Counted from the stretch's first letter, positions 12,367-21,707 are shown. The stretch is 64,000 nucleotides of DNA from Candidatus Paraburkholderia kirkii (GCA_001189345.1 LFKV01000048.1:149593-213592), one strand, 5' to 3'. Notes: generated from the sequence alone by a model not told the origin. Made by a program: numbers and translations.

Positions 12367-13149
12367 ATGGCCATCACGCTCAAGACACCCGCCGACATCG
12401 AAAAGTTGCGCATTTCCGGCCGCATGGCCGCCGAAGTTCTCGCGATGATCGCCGAACACGTTCGCCCGGGCGTCACCACCGACGAACTCGACGCCATCTG
12501 CAATCGCTTCATCGTCCAGGAGCTCAAGGCCATTCCCGCCAACGTCGGCTACATGGGCTTTCCGAAGACGATCTGCACCTCGGTGAATCACGTCGTGTGT
12601 CATGGCATTCCCGGCCCGAAAGAACTGAAAGACGGCGACATCATCAACATCGACGTCGCGATCATCAAGGACGGCTACTACGGCGACACGAGCCGCATGT
12701 ACTACGCCGGCACGCCGAGCGCGGAAGCCCGCCGGCTCGCCGGGACGACCTACGAGGCGATGCTCGCCGGCATCCGCGAGGTGCGCCCGGACGCGACGCT
12801 CGGCGACGTGGGCTTCGCGATCCAGGGCATCGCGCATCGCGAGGGCTTCTCGGTGGTGCGCGAGTACTGCGGCCACGGCATCGGCCGCGTGTATCACGAA
12901 GACCCGCAGGTGCTGCACTACGGGCAGCGCGGCGCGGGCCTGCGCCTGAAGCCGGGTCTCGTCTTCACGATCGAGCCGATGATCAACGCAGGCCGCGCGG
13001 CCACGCAGCAGTCGCGCGACGGCTGGACCGTGACGACCAAGGACCACTCGCTGTCCGCGCAGTGGGAGCACATGGTCGTCGTCACGGACGACGGATTCGA
13101 AGTGCTCACGCCGTGGCCGAACGGCACCGGCGCATATCCGGCGCTGTGA
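12367..13149 (+). CDS. map: Methionine aminopeptidase type I
   Basis: Removes N-terminal methionine from nascent proteins using two divalent metals. The 260-residue protein contains the five ligand segments: NIDVAIIKDGYYGDTSRMY (two Asp), YCGHGIGRVYHEDP (His), FTIEPM (Glu) and WEHMVVV (Glu), plus the substrate-site CHGIPG. Start at MAITLKTP matches the type I family; an upstream in-frame start would add an unrelated basic tail. Intact. Confidence 0.96.
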   Translation: MAITLKTPADIEKLRISGRMAAEVLAMIAEHVRPGVTTDELDAICNRFIVQELKAIPANVGYMGFPKTICTSVNHVVCHGIPGPKELKDGDIINIDVAIIKDGYYGDTSRMYYAGTPSAEARRLAGTTYEAMLAGIREVRPDATLGDVGFAIQGIAHREGFSVVREYCGHGIGRVYHEDPQVLHYGQRGAGLRLKPGLVFTIEPMINAGRAATQQSRDGWTVTTKDHSLSAQWEHMVVVTDDGFEVLTPWPNGTGAYPAL

Positions 13150-13324
13150 GCCGCGCTGTGAGCACGGCTGCGCAACCCCGTGTGCACTGTAATGCACTTT
13201 CCGGGATTTAGGAATTGACGGGTTCGCCCGTTCGGTTGAAGCTATGCCAATGGCCCGAAATGCCGGACCGGCCGCAAGAGCCGCACGTGCATGGAGCCTG
13301 AAAGTCAGAGAGAAATAGCCCCGC

Positions 13325-13849
13325 ATGAGTCCCTCATTGACCGTCAGCCGCATCGCCGCGCAACAAGGTTCGGTCCTGCGCGAGCTTCGCACGGCGTCGC
13401 TGCGCGAAGCGCCGTACGCATTTGGCGAAACGCTGGAAGATGCGCTTCTGGTCGAGCCATCGTACTTCGACGAGACCACGGCGCGGCACGCCAGCTCGGA
13501 AAAGCTCGCGACATTTCTGCTGTACACGGAAGGTCATCCCTGCGGTCTCGTGCACGCCTACATCGAAGATGCGCCGAACGCGCGCGCCTTCGTGAGCGCG
13601 CTGTGGGTCGCGCCCGCGGTGCGTCATCTGCGCGGCGGCGAGCTGCTCGTGAAGGTCGCGTCGCAATGGCTCGCGGAGCAGGGCGCCGCCGAGGTGCACG
13701 CGTGGATCGCCGATGAAAACCGCACCGCGATGCGCTTCTACGAGCGCCTCGGTTTCGGCCCCACGGGCGATCGCCGCGCGATGCCGTCCCACGAGGAAGA
13801 AGCCGAGTCGCTCTACGTGCGCCACATGCATTCCGCGCGCGAAGCATAA
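13325..13849 (+). CDS. GNAT-family N-acetyltransferase
   Basis: A 174-residue acyl-CoA-dependent acetyltransferase of unknown substrate. It shows the GNAT pattern: LRTASLREAPYAFGETLED (alpha1), FLLYTEGHPCGLVHAYIED (beta2-3), the acetyl-CoA loop region AFVSALWVAPAVRHLRGGELLVKVA and the C-terminal strand AVHAWIADENRTAMRFYERLGF-like segment. The pyrophosphate loop reads VRHLRGGE rather than RGxGxG/A, slightly atypical. Start chosen at the ATG 3 bp after CCGC, with AGAGAGAAA upstream. Intact; stands alone. Confidence 0.8.
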   Translation: MSPSLTVSRIAAQQGSVLRELRTASLREAPYAFGETLEDALLVEPSYFDETTARHASSEKLATFLLYTEGHPCGLVHAYIEDAPNARAFVSALWVAPAVRHLRGGELLVKVASQWLAEQGAAEVHAWIADENRTAMRFYERLGFGPTGDRRAMPSHEEEAESLYVRHMHSAREA

Positions 13850-13976
13850 GCGCGTCCCGTCCTTGCCGCACGCGTGCCTGTCGCGCATTTCTCGTTTTCG
13901 ATAGCCGAAACGGTCCTAAAAAATATGGCCGTGTGCAACAGCGCCTGTAAAATACGCAAAATTTTTGGCCGTTCCT

Positions 13977-14744
13977 ATGTCGCTCAACAAAATGCCCTTT
14001 TTCGAACTGCGCAGTGGCTCCGTCGACACGCTTCTCTTCGTCGTCAAGACTTCCGACCTCGATGCCCTGCGCACCGAACTCATGCGGCGCTTCGAAGCGA
14101 CTCCCGAATTTTTCGCGGGCGATGTCGTCGCCATCGACGTGCGCCGTCTCGCTGAAAACGAACGCGTGCCACTCGCGGAGCTGGAGAAGCTTCTCACCAG
14201 CGTGCGCATGCGGCCGATCGGCGTGGTCGCGCAACCGGCGCAGGGTTGGGCGATTCAATGGGCGAACGAAGGCGGCCTGCCGGTTCTCGAAGCGCGTGAC
14301 CGTCGCGGCGCGCCGAAGCCTTCGGTCGACGAAGCGAAGCCGAACACCGAAGCCACCGCGGTGATCGAGGCGGCCGTCGCCAACACGCCGCCGCCGGCGG
14401 TGCTGCTGCAGCCCGCGACCATCATCGACCGGCCGCTGCGCTCGGGCCAGCAGGTCTACGCGAAGGACGATTTGATCGTGCTCGGGCTCGTGTCGTTCGG
14501 GGCCGAGGTGATCGCGGAAGGCAATATCCATATCTATGCGCCGTTGCGCGGCCGCGCGCTGGCAGGCGTGCACGGCAATCTGGATGCGCGGATCTTCTGC
14601 ACCTGTCTCGAGCCGGAATTGATTTCCATCGCGGGAATCTACCGGACCACCGAGAACCCGCTGCCTGCCGACGTGCTGAGCAAACCGGTGCAGATCTGGC
14701 TGGAAGAAGAAAAACTCATGATCGAACCGCTGCGGCTGACCTGA
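13977..14744 (+). CDS. minC: Septum site-determining protein MinC
   Basis: FtsZ-polymerisation antagonist recruited to the poles by MinD. The 255-residue protein has the N-terminal MinC domain ([33 protein letters not shown]), a variable linker rich in Ala/Pro (about 110-145) and the C-terminal beta-helix domain ([55 protein letters not shown]) that binds MinD. The start at MSLNKMPFF was preferred to one 4 codons upstream. First gene of minCDE. Confidence 0.95.
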   Translation: MSLNKMPFFELRSGSVDTLLFVVKTSDLDALRTELMRRFEATPEFFAGDVVAIDVRRLAENERVPLAELEKLLTSVRMRPIGVVAQPAQGWAIQWANEGGLPVLEARDRRGAPKPSVDEAKPNTEATAVIEAAVANTPPPAVLLQPATIIDRPLRSGQQVYAKDDLIVLGLVSFGAEVIAEGNIHIYAPLRGRALAGVHGNLDARIFCTCLEPELISIAGIYRTTENPLPADVLSKPVQIWLEEEKLMIEPLRLT

Positions 14745-14836
14745 CGAGTCGACCCGACTCGCGCGCCCGATGCCCCTGGCGGGCGCGCGCTCATGGCAAC
14801 GCGAGCGGACCTATTTGACGAACACAAGGTACTTGT

Positions 14837-15652
14837 ATGGCAAAAATCATTGTGGTGACTTCGGGAAAGGGCGGCGTCGGCAAGACGACCACCAGCGCGA
14901 GCTTCGCATCGGCGCTCGCGTTGCGCGGCCACAAGACGGCCGTGATCGACTTCGACGTCGGTCTGCGCAATCTCGACCTCATCATGGGTTGCGAGCGCCG
15001 CGTGGTGTACGACCTGATCAACGTCATTCAGGGCGAAGCCAACCTGCATCAGGCGCTCATCAAGGACAAGAAGTGCGAGAACCTCTACATCCTGCCGGCG
15101 TCGCAGACGCGTGACAAGGACGCGCTCACGCTCGAAGGCGTGGAGAAGGTCATCAACGAACTGATCAAGATGGACTTCGAGTACATCGTCTGCGATTCGC
15201 CGGCGGGTATCGAGTCCGGCGCGCTGATGGCGATGCACTTCGCCGACGAAGCGCTCATCGTGACGAATCCGGAAGTGTCGTCCGTGCGCGACTCGGACCG
15301 CATCCTCGGCATCCTGTCGTCGAAGACCAAGCGCGCGATCGAAGGCAGGGAGCCGGTCAAGGAACACCTGCTCATCACGCGCTACAACCCCAAGCGCGTC
15401 TCCGAAGGCGAGATGCTCTCGCTCAACGACATCCAGGAAATCCTGCGCATCGAACTGATCGGCGTGATCCCGGAATCGGAAGCGGTGCTGCATGCATCGA
15501 ACCAGGGTCTGCCCGCCGTGCATCTCGACGGCACGGATGTCGCCGAGTCGTACAAGGACGTGGTGTCGCGCTTCCTCGGGGAGCAGAAGTCGCTGCGCTT
15601 CACCGATTATCAGAAGCCCGGTCTGCTGCAACGCATCTTCGGCACCAAGTAA
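14837..15652 (+). CDS. minD: Septum site-determining ATPase MinD
   Basis: Deviant-Walker ATPase that cycles on the membrane with MinE and carries MinC. Residues 10-18 are the Walker A GKGGVGKTT with the signature first lysine; other marks are VIDFDVGLRNLDLIMG, CDSPAGIESGA and EVSSVRDSDRI. The C-terminus (KPGLLQRIFGTK) is the amphipathic membrane-targeting helix. 271 residues, normal length, intact; 92 bp after minC and 9 bp before minE. Confidence 0.97.
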   Translation: MAKIIVVTSGKGGVGKTTTSASFASALALRGHKTAVIDFDVGLRNLDLIMGCERRVVYDLINVIQGEANLHQALIKDKKCENLYILPASQTRDKDALTLEGVEKVINELIKMDFEYIVCDSPAGIESGALMAMHFADEALIVTNPEVSSVRDSDRILGILSSKTKRAIEGREPVKEHLLITRYNPKRVSEGEMLSLNDIQEILRIELIGVIPESEAVLHASNQGLPAVHLDGTDVAESYKDVVSRFLGEQKSLRFTDYQKPGLLQRIFGTK

Positions 15653-15661
15653 GGGGACGCA

Positions 15662-15916
15662 ATGTCGATTCTTTCGTTTTTGCTGGGCGAGAAAAGAAAG
15701 TCCGCTACGGTCGCGAAGGAACGCTTGCAGTTGATCATTGCGCACGAGCGCGCGGGTGGCAAAGCCGCCGCCGATTACCTGCCGGCGTTGCAACGGGAAC
15801 TCGTTGCGGTGATTTCGAAGTACGTGAAGATTTCCAATGACGACATTCGGGTCAGCCTCGAGCGTCAGGACGATCTCGAAGTGCTGGAAGTGAAGATCGA
15901 GATTCCCCAGGCGTAA
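15662..15916 (+). CDS. minE: Cell-division topological specificity factor MinE
   Basis: 84-residue regulator that stimulates MinD ATPase and drives pole-to-pole oscillation. It begins [15 protein letters not shown], the membrane-targeting helix, followed by the anti-MinCD helix ([16 protein letters not shown]) and the dimerisation domain ([15 protein letters not shown]). AAGGGGAC just upstream is a strong ribosome site. Last gene of minCDE. Confidence 0.97.
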   Translation: MSILSFLLGEKRKSATVAKERLQLIIAHERAGGKAAADYLPALQRELVAVISKYVKISNDDIRVSLERQDDLEVLEVKIEIPQA

Positions 15917-15980
15917 CGACGAGCGCCAGCGCGCGCGGCACGGTGCCCGGCTCGCCCGGGCGCATGCCTCGCGAAAAGAC

Positions 15981-16014
15981 AAAGCCAGGATCGAAGGATC
16001 CTGGCTTTTGTTTT
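15981..16014 (+). terminator. Intrinsic terminator of minCDE
   Basis: AAGCCAGGATC (15982-15992) pairs perfectly with GATCCTGGCTT (15997-16007) through a 4-nt loop and is followed by TTGTTTT. An 11-bp stem plus T-tract 65 bp after minE is a textbook rho-independent terminator. Confidence 0.92.
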
Positions 16015-16100
16015 CCGCGTTATCGTTTGCGCGCGCGATTTGTTCGACGCGCACGCTACTTTCATCGTAAGCGCTCGATCTGTACCGTTGTCTCGTTCTA

Positions 16101-17214
16101 TTCCATTGCGTCATTGAATTGGCACTGGTCGAATCCGGCGCGAAGGATCGTCATATTTCCACTTGATCGGTTTCGGGTTCTTGTTGTGTTCGCGGATGTA
16201 TCGGCATCAGTTTGCGATCCCAATCCTTCACCGAAGTGAAGATGCCGCGAGCGATCACTTCACGCTGAATGCGCGAGAACCAGTTCTCCACCTGGTTGAG
16301 CCACGACGAGTAGGTCGGCGTGAAGTGCAGGTGCACGTTGCGCTGCGCATCAAGGAAGTCGGCAACCCGCTGCGTCTTATGGCTGCTGACGTTGTCGCAG
16401 ATCGCGTGGATTTCCCGGCGTTTGGGCTGGCTGGCGACGACGTCGGTCAGGAAGGCCACGAACTGCTCGCTGGTGTGGCGCGCCACCGTCTTGCCCAGCA
16501 CCTCGCCGGTGGCAGTATTGAACGCCGCGAACAGGCTGAGCGTGCCGTTGCGCTTGTACTCGAAGCCGTGACTCTCGGCGCGCCCGGGCGACAGCGGCAG
16601 CATACGGTCCTTGCGATCGAGTGCCTGGATCGCGGTCTTCTCGTCCACGCAGAACACCGCTGCGTGCGCCGGCGGGTTCAGGTACAGCCCGATCACGTCG
16701 GCTGCCTTGGTCTCGAAGTCCGGGTCGTTGGAGACCATGTGCCGCTCCAACTGCTGCGGCTTGATGCCGTGCTTGCGCCAGATGCGCTGCACGGCCGAGA
16801 CCGATACGTCGCCGAGTTCTGCTGCGAGCTTGTAGCTACTCCAGTGTGTCGAACCGTCGGCGGGTTTGTGCTTGAGGGTGCACTTGAGCACCCGCGCTTC
16901 CAGTTTGGCCGGTGGCTGCGTAGGCGCCCGCCCGCGGTGCCGGGCGTACATGCCGGCTAGTCGCTCGCTGAGGAAGCGCCCCGACCAGCGTGCGATGAAG
17001 CGCGAATCGCAACCCAGTGTGCGCATGATACTGTCGCGCGATTCGCCGTCCTCGAGCATCAGGATCAACTTTGCGCGTCGCACGTCCGCCGCACGCACCG
17101 TTCGGCTGCGCGCCGCCGACAACAGTTGCTCACGTTCGATATCTGTCAGGTTCATTTTGACCCATGACCTGTATCTGAACACAGACAGGGTGCTAATTCA
17201 ATAACGCAGTGCAA
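16101..17214 (-). mobile_element. IS630-family element, copy 1
   Basis: 1114 bp between duplicated TA target dinucleotides (16099-16100 and 17215-17216). Imperfect terminal repeats read TTCCATTGCGTCATTGAATT at the left and TTGCACTGCGTTATTGAATT inward from the right. TA duplication is the hallmark of IS630/Tc1 elements. The same 1114-bp element recurs, inverted, at 52208-53321. Confidence 0.93.
16151..17155 (-). CDS. IS630-family transposase
   Basis: 334-residue DDE transposase. An N-terminal helix-turn-helix region (DSIMRTLGCDSRFIARWSGRFL) is followed by the catalytic core: first Asp in VFCVDEKTAIQALDRK, second in HAICDNVSSHKT and the terminal acidic residue in SWLNQVENWFSRIQRE. The ATG at 17155 (MNLTDIEREQL) is the likely start; an upstream GTG would add 9 residues. 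Full length and apparently functional; it differs from copy 2 at only two residues (N/D at position 2 and R/C in the DAQ-x-NVH segment). Confidence 0.92.
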   Translation of the reverse strand: MNLTDIEREQLLSAARSRTVRAADVRRAKLILMLEDGESRDSIMRTLGCDSRFIARWSGRFLSERLAGMYARHRGRAPTQPPAKLEARVLKCTLKHKPADGSTHWSSYKLAAELGDVSVSAVQRIWRKHGIKPQQLERHMVSNDPDFETKAADVIGLYLNPPAHAAVFCVDEKTAIQALDRKDRMLPLSPGRAESHGFEYKRNGTLSLFAAFNTATGEVLGKTVARHTSEQFVAFLTDVVASQPKRREIHAICDNVSSHKTQRVADFLDAQRNVHLHFTPTYSSWLNQVENWFSRIQREVIARGIFTSVKDWDRKLMPIHPRTQQEPETDQVEI

Positions 17215-17248
17215 TAGAACGAGACAATGGTACAGATCGAGCGCTTAC

Positions 17249-17584
17249 CCTGCAAATACGCGGATCTGGATCGCCGCAGGCGTCACTGACATGTGATCCG
17301 GCTTTAATGCGCTTGCAGCGAAGGTGCAGACAGTGCTTGAGAAGGATCCGTACGGTGGCCAGGTTTTTATCTTCAGAGGGCGCCGTGGTGACCTTATGAA
17401 GGCGTTGTACTGGAGCGATGGCGGCCTATGTCTGTTTGCAAAGCGCCTTGAGAAAGGACGTTTTGCATGGCCACGTGCTGACACTGGTGTTGTGGCGCTG
17501 ACAACGGCTCAACTGGCGCTGCTTCTCGAAGGGTTTGACTGGCGCGAACCGATCGAGGCAGCACGCCCGCGCAGCGCTTTGTAA
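17249..17584 (+). pseudogene. tnpB: IS66 TnpB (Orf2), truncated and interrupted by a stop
   Basis: The frame reads PANTRIWIAAGVTDM, then TGA at 17294-17296 where the family has Arg (DMRRGFNGL), then SGFNALAAKVQTVLEKDPYGGQVF and FRGRRGDLMKALYWSDGGLCLFAKRLEKGRF to the end at 17584. CGA to TGA is a single C-to-T change. The first ~5 family residues (start Met) are missing exactly where the palindrome arm ends. TnpB is an accessory protein essential for IS66 transposition, so this element is probably immobile. Confidence 0.85.
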
Positions 17585-17635
17585 ACGTCAGTTACCTGAT
17601 GATCCGCGTGCAGCAGACAGTCGTAAACTGCTGCC

Positions 17636-18940
17636 ATGGATCTGACCGGTAGCGACCTGCCCGACGACATCGATGATCTGAAGCTGAGGATCGCGAAGTT
17701 GCGTCGCATGCAGTTCGGTCGCAATCATCTGGAACGCGAAGAGCGCATGCACCGTCCGGCCGAAGAACGTTGCCCCGGCTGCGGTGGCACGCTCAAGCCA
17801 CTGGGCGAAGACATATCCGAGCAGCTCGAATCCAAACTCGCCTGTTCGTGCTGTGACTGCATCGTGCAGGCTGCCGCGCCGAGTCGTCCAATTGACCGGG
17901 GCCTTCCTGGGCCTGCATTGCTCGCACATATCGCGACATCGAAGTTTGCCTATCACATCCCGCTCTATCGGCAATCTGTCATGTACGCGCGCGATGGCGT
18001 CGAGATTGAGTCGGGCACCATGTGCCACTGGCTGGGCAGCCAGACATGGCTGCTCGATCCGCTGGTGGACGCAGTGCGCCGCTATGCGCTCGGTGGCACC
18101 AAGGTTCACGCCGACGACACGCCGTTGCCAGTGCTCGCGCCGGGCAATGGCAAGACGAAGACGGGGCGGCTCTGGGTATATGTGCGCGATGATTGGCCCA
18201 GTGGTTCGACTGAGGCTCCAGCAGTCTGGTTCGCTGATACACCGGATCGTCGCGGCGAACATCCGCAGCGACACCTTGCCAGCTTCAAGGGCGTACTGCA
18301 GGCTGACGCGTTTGCCGGCTACGCGGAACTCTACGCCGGTGGTCAGATCCGGGAAGCTGCGTGCCTGGCACATGCACGTCGAAAGCTGCACGATCTGCAC
18401 GCTGTGCGACCGTCGTCGATTACCAACGAAGCACTCGAGCGCTTTGGCGCGCTCTATGGCATAGAGGAACACATTCACGGCAAGCCTCCGGGGGAACGGC
18501 TGCGAGTTCGCCAGACGCAGGCGGTGCCGCTGCTTGAGGATATGAAGCGGTGGTTCGAAGCGACGATTCTCACACTCTCCGCGAAATCGGACACCACCAA
18601 GGCGATCCAGTACTCGTTGAATCGCTGGCCTGCGCTTGTCTACTACTGCGGTGATGGTCAGGCGGAGATCGACAATCTGATCGCCGAGCGGGCGCTACGC
18701 GGCGTCGCAATTGGAAGGCGGAATTATCTGTTTGCCGGCGCAGACACAGGCGGCGAACGTGCAGCCGCGATGTACAGCCTGATCGGCTCAGCACGCCTGA
18801 ATGGTATCGATCCCGAAGCCTATCTGCACTACGTCATCGAGCGCGTTGCCGATTACCCGATAAACCGCATCGACGACCTGTTACCCTGGAACGTCGCTCC
18901 TGTGTTGCCCGCCTCCGCGCACATCGATTCCATTCGCTAG
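17636..18940 (+). CDS. tnpC: IS66 transposase (TnpC), internally deleted
   Basis: 434 residues against about 510-540 for full-length TnpC. The leucine-zipper region LKLRIAKLRRMQFGR jumps directly to NHLEREERMHRPAEERCPGCGG, and SEQLESKLACSCCDCIV lacks the usual ~15 residues between the two zinc-binding CxxC pairs. The reading frame is kept across both gaps. The DDE core is present: VHADDTPLPVL, LQADAFAGYAELY and NLIAERALRGVAIGRRNYLFAG. The natural C-terminal IS66 domain is there. Zinc-finger damage makes activity doubtful. Confidence 0.85.
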   Translation: MDLTGSDLPDDIDDLKLRIAKLRRMQFGRNHLEREERMHRPAEERCPGCGGTLKPLGEDISEQLESKLACSCCDCIVQAAAPSRPIDRGLPGPALLAHIATSKFAYHIPLYRQSVMYARDGVEIESGTMCHWLGSQTWLLDPLVDAVRRYALGGTKVHADDTPLPVLAPGNGKTKTGRLWVYVRDDWPSGSTEAPAVWFADTPDRRGEHPQRHLASFKGVLQADAFAGYAELYAGGQIREAACLAHARRKLHDLHAVRPSSITNEALERFGALYGIEEHIHGKPPGERLRVRQTQAVPLLEDMKRWFEATILTLSAKSDTTKAIQYSLNRWPALVYYCGDGQAEIDNLIAERALRGVAIGRRNYLFAGADTGGERAAAMYSLIGSARLNGIDPEAYLHYVIERVADYPINRIDDLLPWNVAPVLPASAHIDSIR

Positions 18941-19004
18941 CAGCGCCGCCTTCAAAGGTCAATGTCGACCCTCGATGGTACTGATCGAGCGCTTAGAGAC
19001 GGTT

Positions 19005-19822
19005 TCATAAAGGCTGTTGAGATTGCCGAAGAGTGTTCCAGCAGATCAAGCAACAACCGAGTTTGAGGAACGCTTCATGAATGTCCGCACGACGTTCGAA
19101 GCGAGTACGTAGACGGCGGAAGTTATGCAACCAGGCATGTGTACGTTCGACGACCCAACGGACTTTCCCAAGGCCGCTACCGTGCGGGTGACCGCGCCGC
19201 GCGATGCTGGTGGGAATGTTGCGCGCGTGAAGGAGGCACCGGTACTTGTCATGATCGTAACCGCGGTCGGCATAAACACAGCCAGGGCGACTCAGCGGCC
19301 GGCCGCGCACGCCGCCAATCGGTACGATGGCCTCGATCAACGGGATCAGTTGGGTGACGTCGTGACGATTGGCGCCGGTCAGGATTGCCGCGATCGGCGT
19401 ACCGTTGGCGTCGGTGGTGACGTGGTGCTTGGAACCGGGTCGTGCTCGGTCGGTGGGGTTCGGGCCAGTTTTTCGCCCGCCCCAACCGCACGAATCGACG
19501 ATGAGTCGACGACGACGCGGGAGAAGTCGATCTTCCCGGCCGCTCGTAGTTTCGCCAGCAGCAGTGCGTGCAGTCGATCCCACACGCCGGCTTGCTGCCA
19601 ATCGCGCAGCCTGCGCCAGCAACTGACGCCAGAGCCACATCCCATCTCCGCTGGCAGATCTCGCCACCGGATGCCGGTCTTCAGCACGAACAAGATGCCG
19701 GTCAGCGCAGCCCGATCCGGTACCGGCTTGCGGCCCGGATACTTGAAGCGGCGCGGCTTCGCTGGTGGTAGCAGTGGCTCGATCAGTGCCCACAGTTCGT
19801 CGTCGATGATTGGTTTGCCCAT
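19005..19822 (-). CDS. IS5-family transposase, two frames joined by a -1 shift
   Basis: The first frame, from ATG 19822, gives MGKPIIDDELWALIEPLLPP, FVLKTGIRWRDLPAEMGCGSG and DFSRVVVDSSSIRAVGAGEK. The catalytic domain continues in the -1 frame: KTGPNPTDRARPGSKHHVTTD, LTGANRHDVTQL, VYADRGYDHDK and GLGKVRWVVERTHAWLHNFRRL. The junction is a run of five A on the coding strand (19469-19473). IS427-group elements normally make their transposase from two overlapping frames by frameshifting, so this may be functional rather than broken. Confidence 0.85.
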
Positions 19823-19868
19823 CTCCTCGATCCTGTTGTCACAACGATCGAGGTTAACAGGTTGCGTT

Positions 19869-19908
19869 ACGGGTTAACAGCCCCTAAGACGGGTTAACAG
19901 CCCCTAAG
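19869..19908. repeat. Tandem duplication of a 20-bp unit next to aspS
   Basis: ACGGGTTAACAGCCCCTAAG occurs twice in exact tandem (19869-19888, 19889-19908), with a partial GGTTAACAGG copy just before. It is either the terminal region of the IS5-type element or a duplication left by its insertion. Confidence 0.8.
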
Positions 19909-19922
19909 AGATCTTTTTGAAA

Positions 19923-21707
19923 CTACTTCTTACAACGGATGTGCAGCTCGCGCAACTGACGCTCGTCCACCTCGCTCGGCGCCTGCGTGAGCAGATCCTG
20001 TGCGCGCTGCGTCTTCGGGAATGCGATCACGTCGCGGATCGAGTCGGCACCGGCCATCATCGTGACGATGCGGTCCAGACCGAACGCGATGCCGCCGTGC
20101 GGCGGCGCGCCGTACTGCAGCGCGTCGAGCAGGAAGCCGAACTTGAGGCGCGCTTCCTCGGGGCTGATCTTCAGCGCGCGGAACACCTTGCTCTGCACGT
20201 CTTCCTGGAAGATACGCACCGAGCCGCCGCCGATTTCCCAGCCGTTCAGCACCATGTCGTACGCCTTCGCGAGGCAACGGCCCGGATCGGTTTCGAGATA
20301 CTCGAGGTGCTCGTCCTTCGGGCTCGTGAACGGATGGTGCGCGGCCACGTAGCGGTTCTCGTCCTCGTCATACTCGAACATCGGGAAGTCGACGACCCAC
20401 AGCGGCTTCCAGCCGGTCTCGAGCAGACCGTTCGCACGGCCGAACTCCGAATGGCCGATCTTCAGGCGCAGCGCGCCGAGGCTGTCGTTCACGACCTTCG
20501 CGCGATCCGCCGAGAAGAAGATAATGTCGCCGTCTTCCGCCGCCGTGCGCTCCATGATCGCCGCGATCGCCGCATCGTGCAGGTTCTTGACGATCGGGCT
20601 CTGCAGGCCGTCGCGGCCGCGGGTCTTGTCGTTGACTTTGATCCATGCGAGGCCCTTCGTGCCGTAGATGCGCACGAATTCCGTATAGCCGTCGATGTCG
20701 CCGCGCGAGAGCTCGCCGCCCTTCGGCACGCGCAGGGCAGCCACGCGGCCGTCCTTCGAGTTGGCCGGCATGCTGAACACCTTGAAGTCGACGTCCTTCA
20801 CCGTGTCGGTAAGGTCGGCGAATTCGAGCTTCACGCGCAGGTCGGGCTTGTCCGAGCCGAAGCGGCGCATCGCTTCCGAGTACAGCATGACCGGGAATTT
20901 CTCGGGCAGCGCGACGTCCATCGTCTCCTTGAAGACGTGGCGGATCATCGCTTCGAACAGGTCACGGATTTCCTGCTCGTTCAGGAACGAGGTTTCACAG
21001 TCGATCTGCGTGAATTCCGGCTGACGGTCGGCGCGCAGGTCTTCGTCGCGGAAGCACTTGGTGATCTGGTAGTAACGGTCGAAGTTCGCGACCATAAGCA
21101 ACTGCTTGAAGAGCTGCGGCGATTGCGGCAGCGCGAAGAACTGGCCCGCGTTCACGCGCGACGGCACGAGGTAGTCACGCGCGCCTTCCGGCGTGCTCTT
21201 GGTAAGCATCGGCGTTTCGATGTCGATGAAGCCTTGCGCGTCGAGATACTTGCGCACTTCCATCGCCACGCGATAGCGCAGGCGCAGGTTCTGCTGCATC
21301 TGCGGACGGCGCAGGTCGAGCACGCGGTGCGTGAGGCGCGTGGTTTCGGAAAGGTTGTCGTCGTCGAGCTGGAACTGCGGCGTGACCGATGCGTTCAGCA
21401 CGTTCAGCTCGTGGCACAGCACCTCGATCTTGCCGCTCGTCAGATTGGCGTTGACCGTGCCTTCGGGACGGTTGCGCACGACGCCCTTCACCTGCACGCA
21501 GAACTCGTTGCGCACGCCTTCGGCCACCTTGAGCATCTCGGCGCGGTCCGGGTCGCAGACGACCTGAACGAGCCCTTCGCGATCGCGCAAGTCGATGAAG
21601 ATAACGCCACCGTGATCGCGGCGGCGATGCACCCAGCCGCACAGCGAGACAGTTTGGCCCAGTCGGGCCTCGGTCACCAAACCGCAGTATTCAGATCGCA
21701 TCGACAT
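19923..21707 (-). CDS. aspS: Aspartyl-tRNA synthetase
   Basis: 594-residue class IIb synthetase. N-terminal OB-fold anticodon domain ([28 protein letters not shown]), motif 1 region, motif 2 ([23 protein letters not shown]), the bacterial GAD insertion (about 280-420) and motif 3 ([15 protein letters not shown]). Start at MSMRSEYCG is typical. Bacterial-type AspRS in Burkholderiaceae is often non-discriminating and also charges tRNA-Asn; that cannot be decided here. Intact. An IS-derived region begins directly after its stop, so its original downstream neighbour has been displaced. Confidence 0.97.
   Translation of the reverse strand: MSMRSEYCGLVTEARLGQTVSLCGWVHRRRDHGGVIFIDLRDREGLVQVVCDPDRAEMLKVAEGVRNEFCVQVKGVVRNRPEGTVNANLTSGKIEVLCHELNVLNASVTPQFQLDDDNLSETTRLTHRVLDLRRPQMQQNLRLRYRVAMEVRKYLDAQGFIDIETPMLTKSTPEGARDYLVPSRVNAGQFFALPQSPQLFKQLLMVANFDRYYQITKCFRDEDLRADRQPEFTQIDCETSFLNEQEIRDLFEAMIRHVFKETMDVALPEKFPVMLYSEAMRRFGSDKPDLRVKLEFADLTDTVKDVDFKVFSMPANSKDGRVAALRVPKGGELSRGDIDGYTEFVRIYGTKGLAWIKVNDKTRGRDGLQSPIVKNLHDAAIAAIMERTAAEDGDIIFFSADRAKVVNDSLGALRLKIGHSEFGRANGLLETGWKPLWVVDFPMFEYDEDENRYVAAHHPFTSPKDEHLEYLETDPGRCLAKAYDMVLNGWEIGGGSVRIFQEDVQSKVFRALKISPEEARLKFGFLLDALQYGAPPHGGIAFGLDRIVTMMAGADSIRDVIAFPKTQRAQDLLTQAPSEVDERQLRELHIRCKK

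Larger units (their letters stand above)
16067..17248. repeat. 66-bp palindrome split by IS630
   Basis: Arms 16067-16098 and 17217-17248 are reverse complements at 31 of 32 positions. Removing the IS630 element and one TA leaves arm-TA-arm, a 66-bp nearly perfect palindrome. The left arm is the IS66 terminus; the right arm abuts the truncated tnpB directly. Confidence 0.85.
16067..18995 (+). mobile_element. IS66-family element (decayed), with IS630 nested inside
   Basis: Ends match as inverted repeats: GTAAGCGCTCGATCTGTACC at 16067 and, reading inward from 18995, TAAGCGCTCGATCAGTACC. GTAAGCG is the usual IS66 terminus. Inside are a tnpB fragment with a stop codon and a shortened tnpC; no tnpA is seen. 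The first terminal base on the right is replaced at the junction with the IS5-type element. An 8-bp target duplication could not be found: left flank CTTTCATC has no partner, since the right flank is the next IS. An IS630 copy lies 34 bp inside the left end. Confidence 0.7.
18996..19909 (-). mobile_element. IS5-family (IS427-group) element
   Basis: The left boundary is set where the IS66 end stops (GAGACGGTTTCATAAAGGCTGTTGA). The right boundary is approximate: two copies of a 20-bp unit ending in CCCCTAAG (19869-19908) lie there and aspS stops at 19923. Related GTTTCA-x-AAA and GGCTGTT segments occur at both ends but no clean terminal repeat or target duplication could be fixed. Confidence 0.6.
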
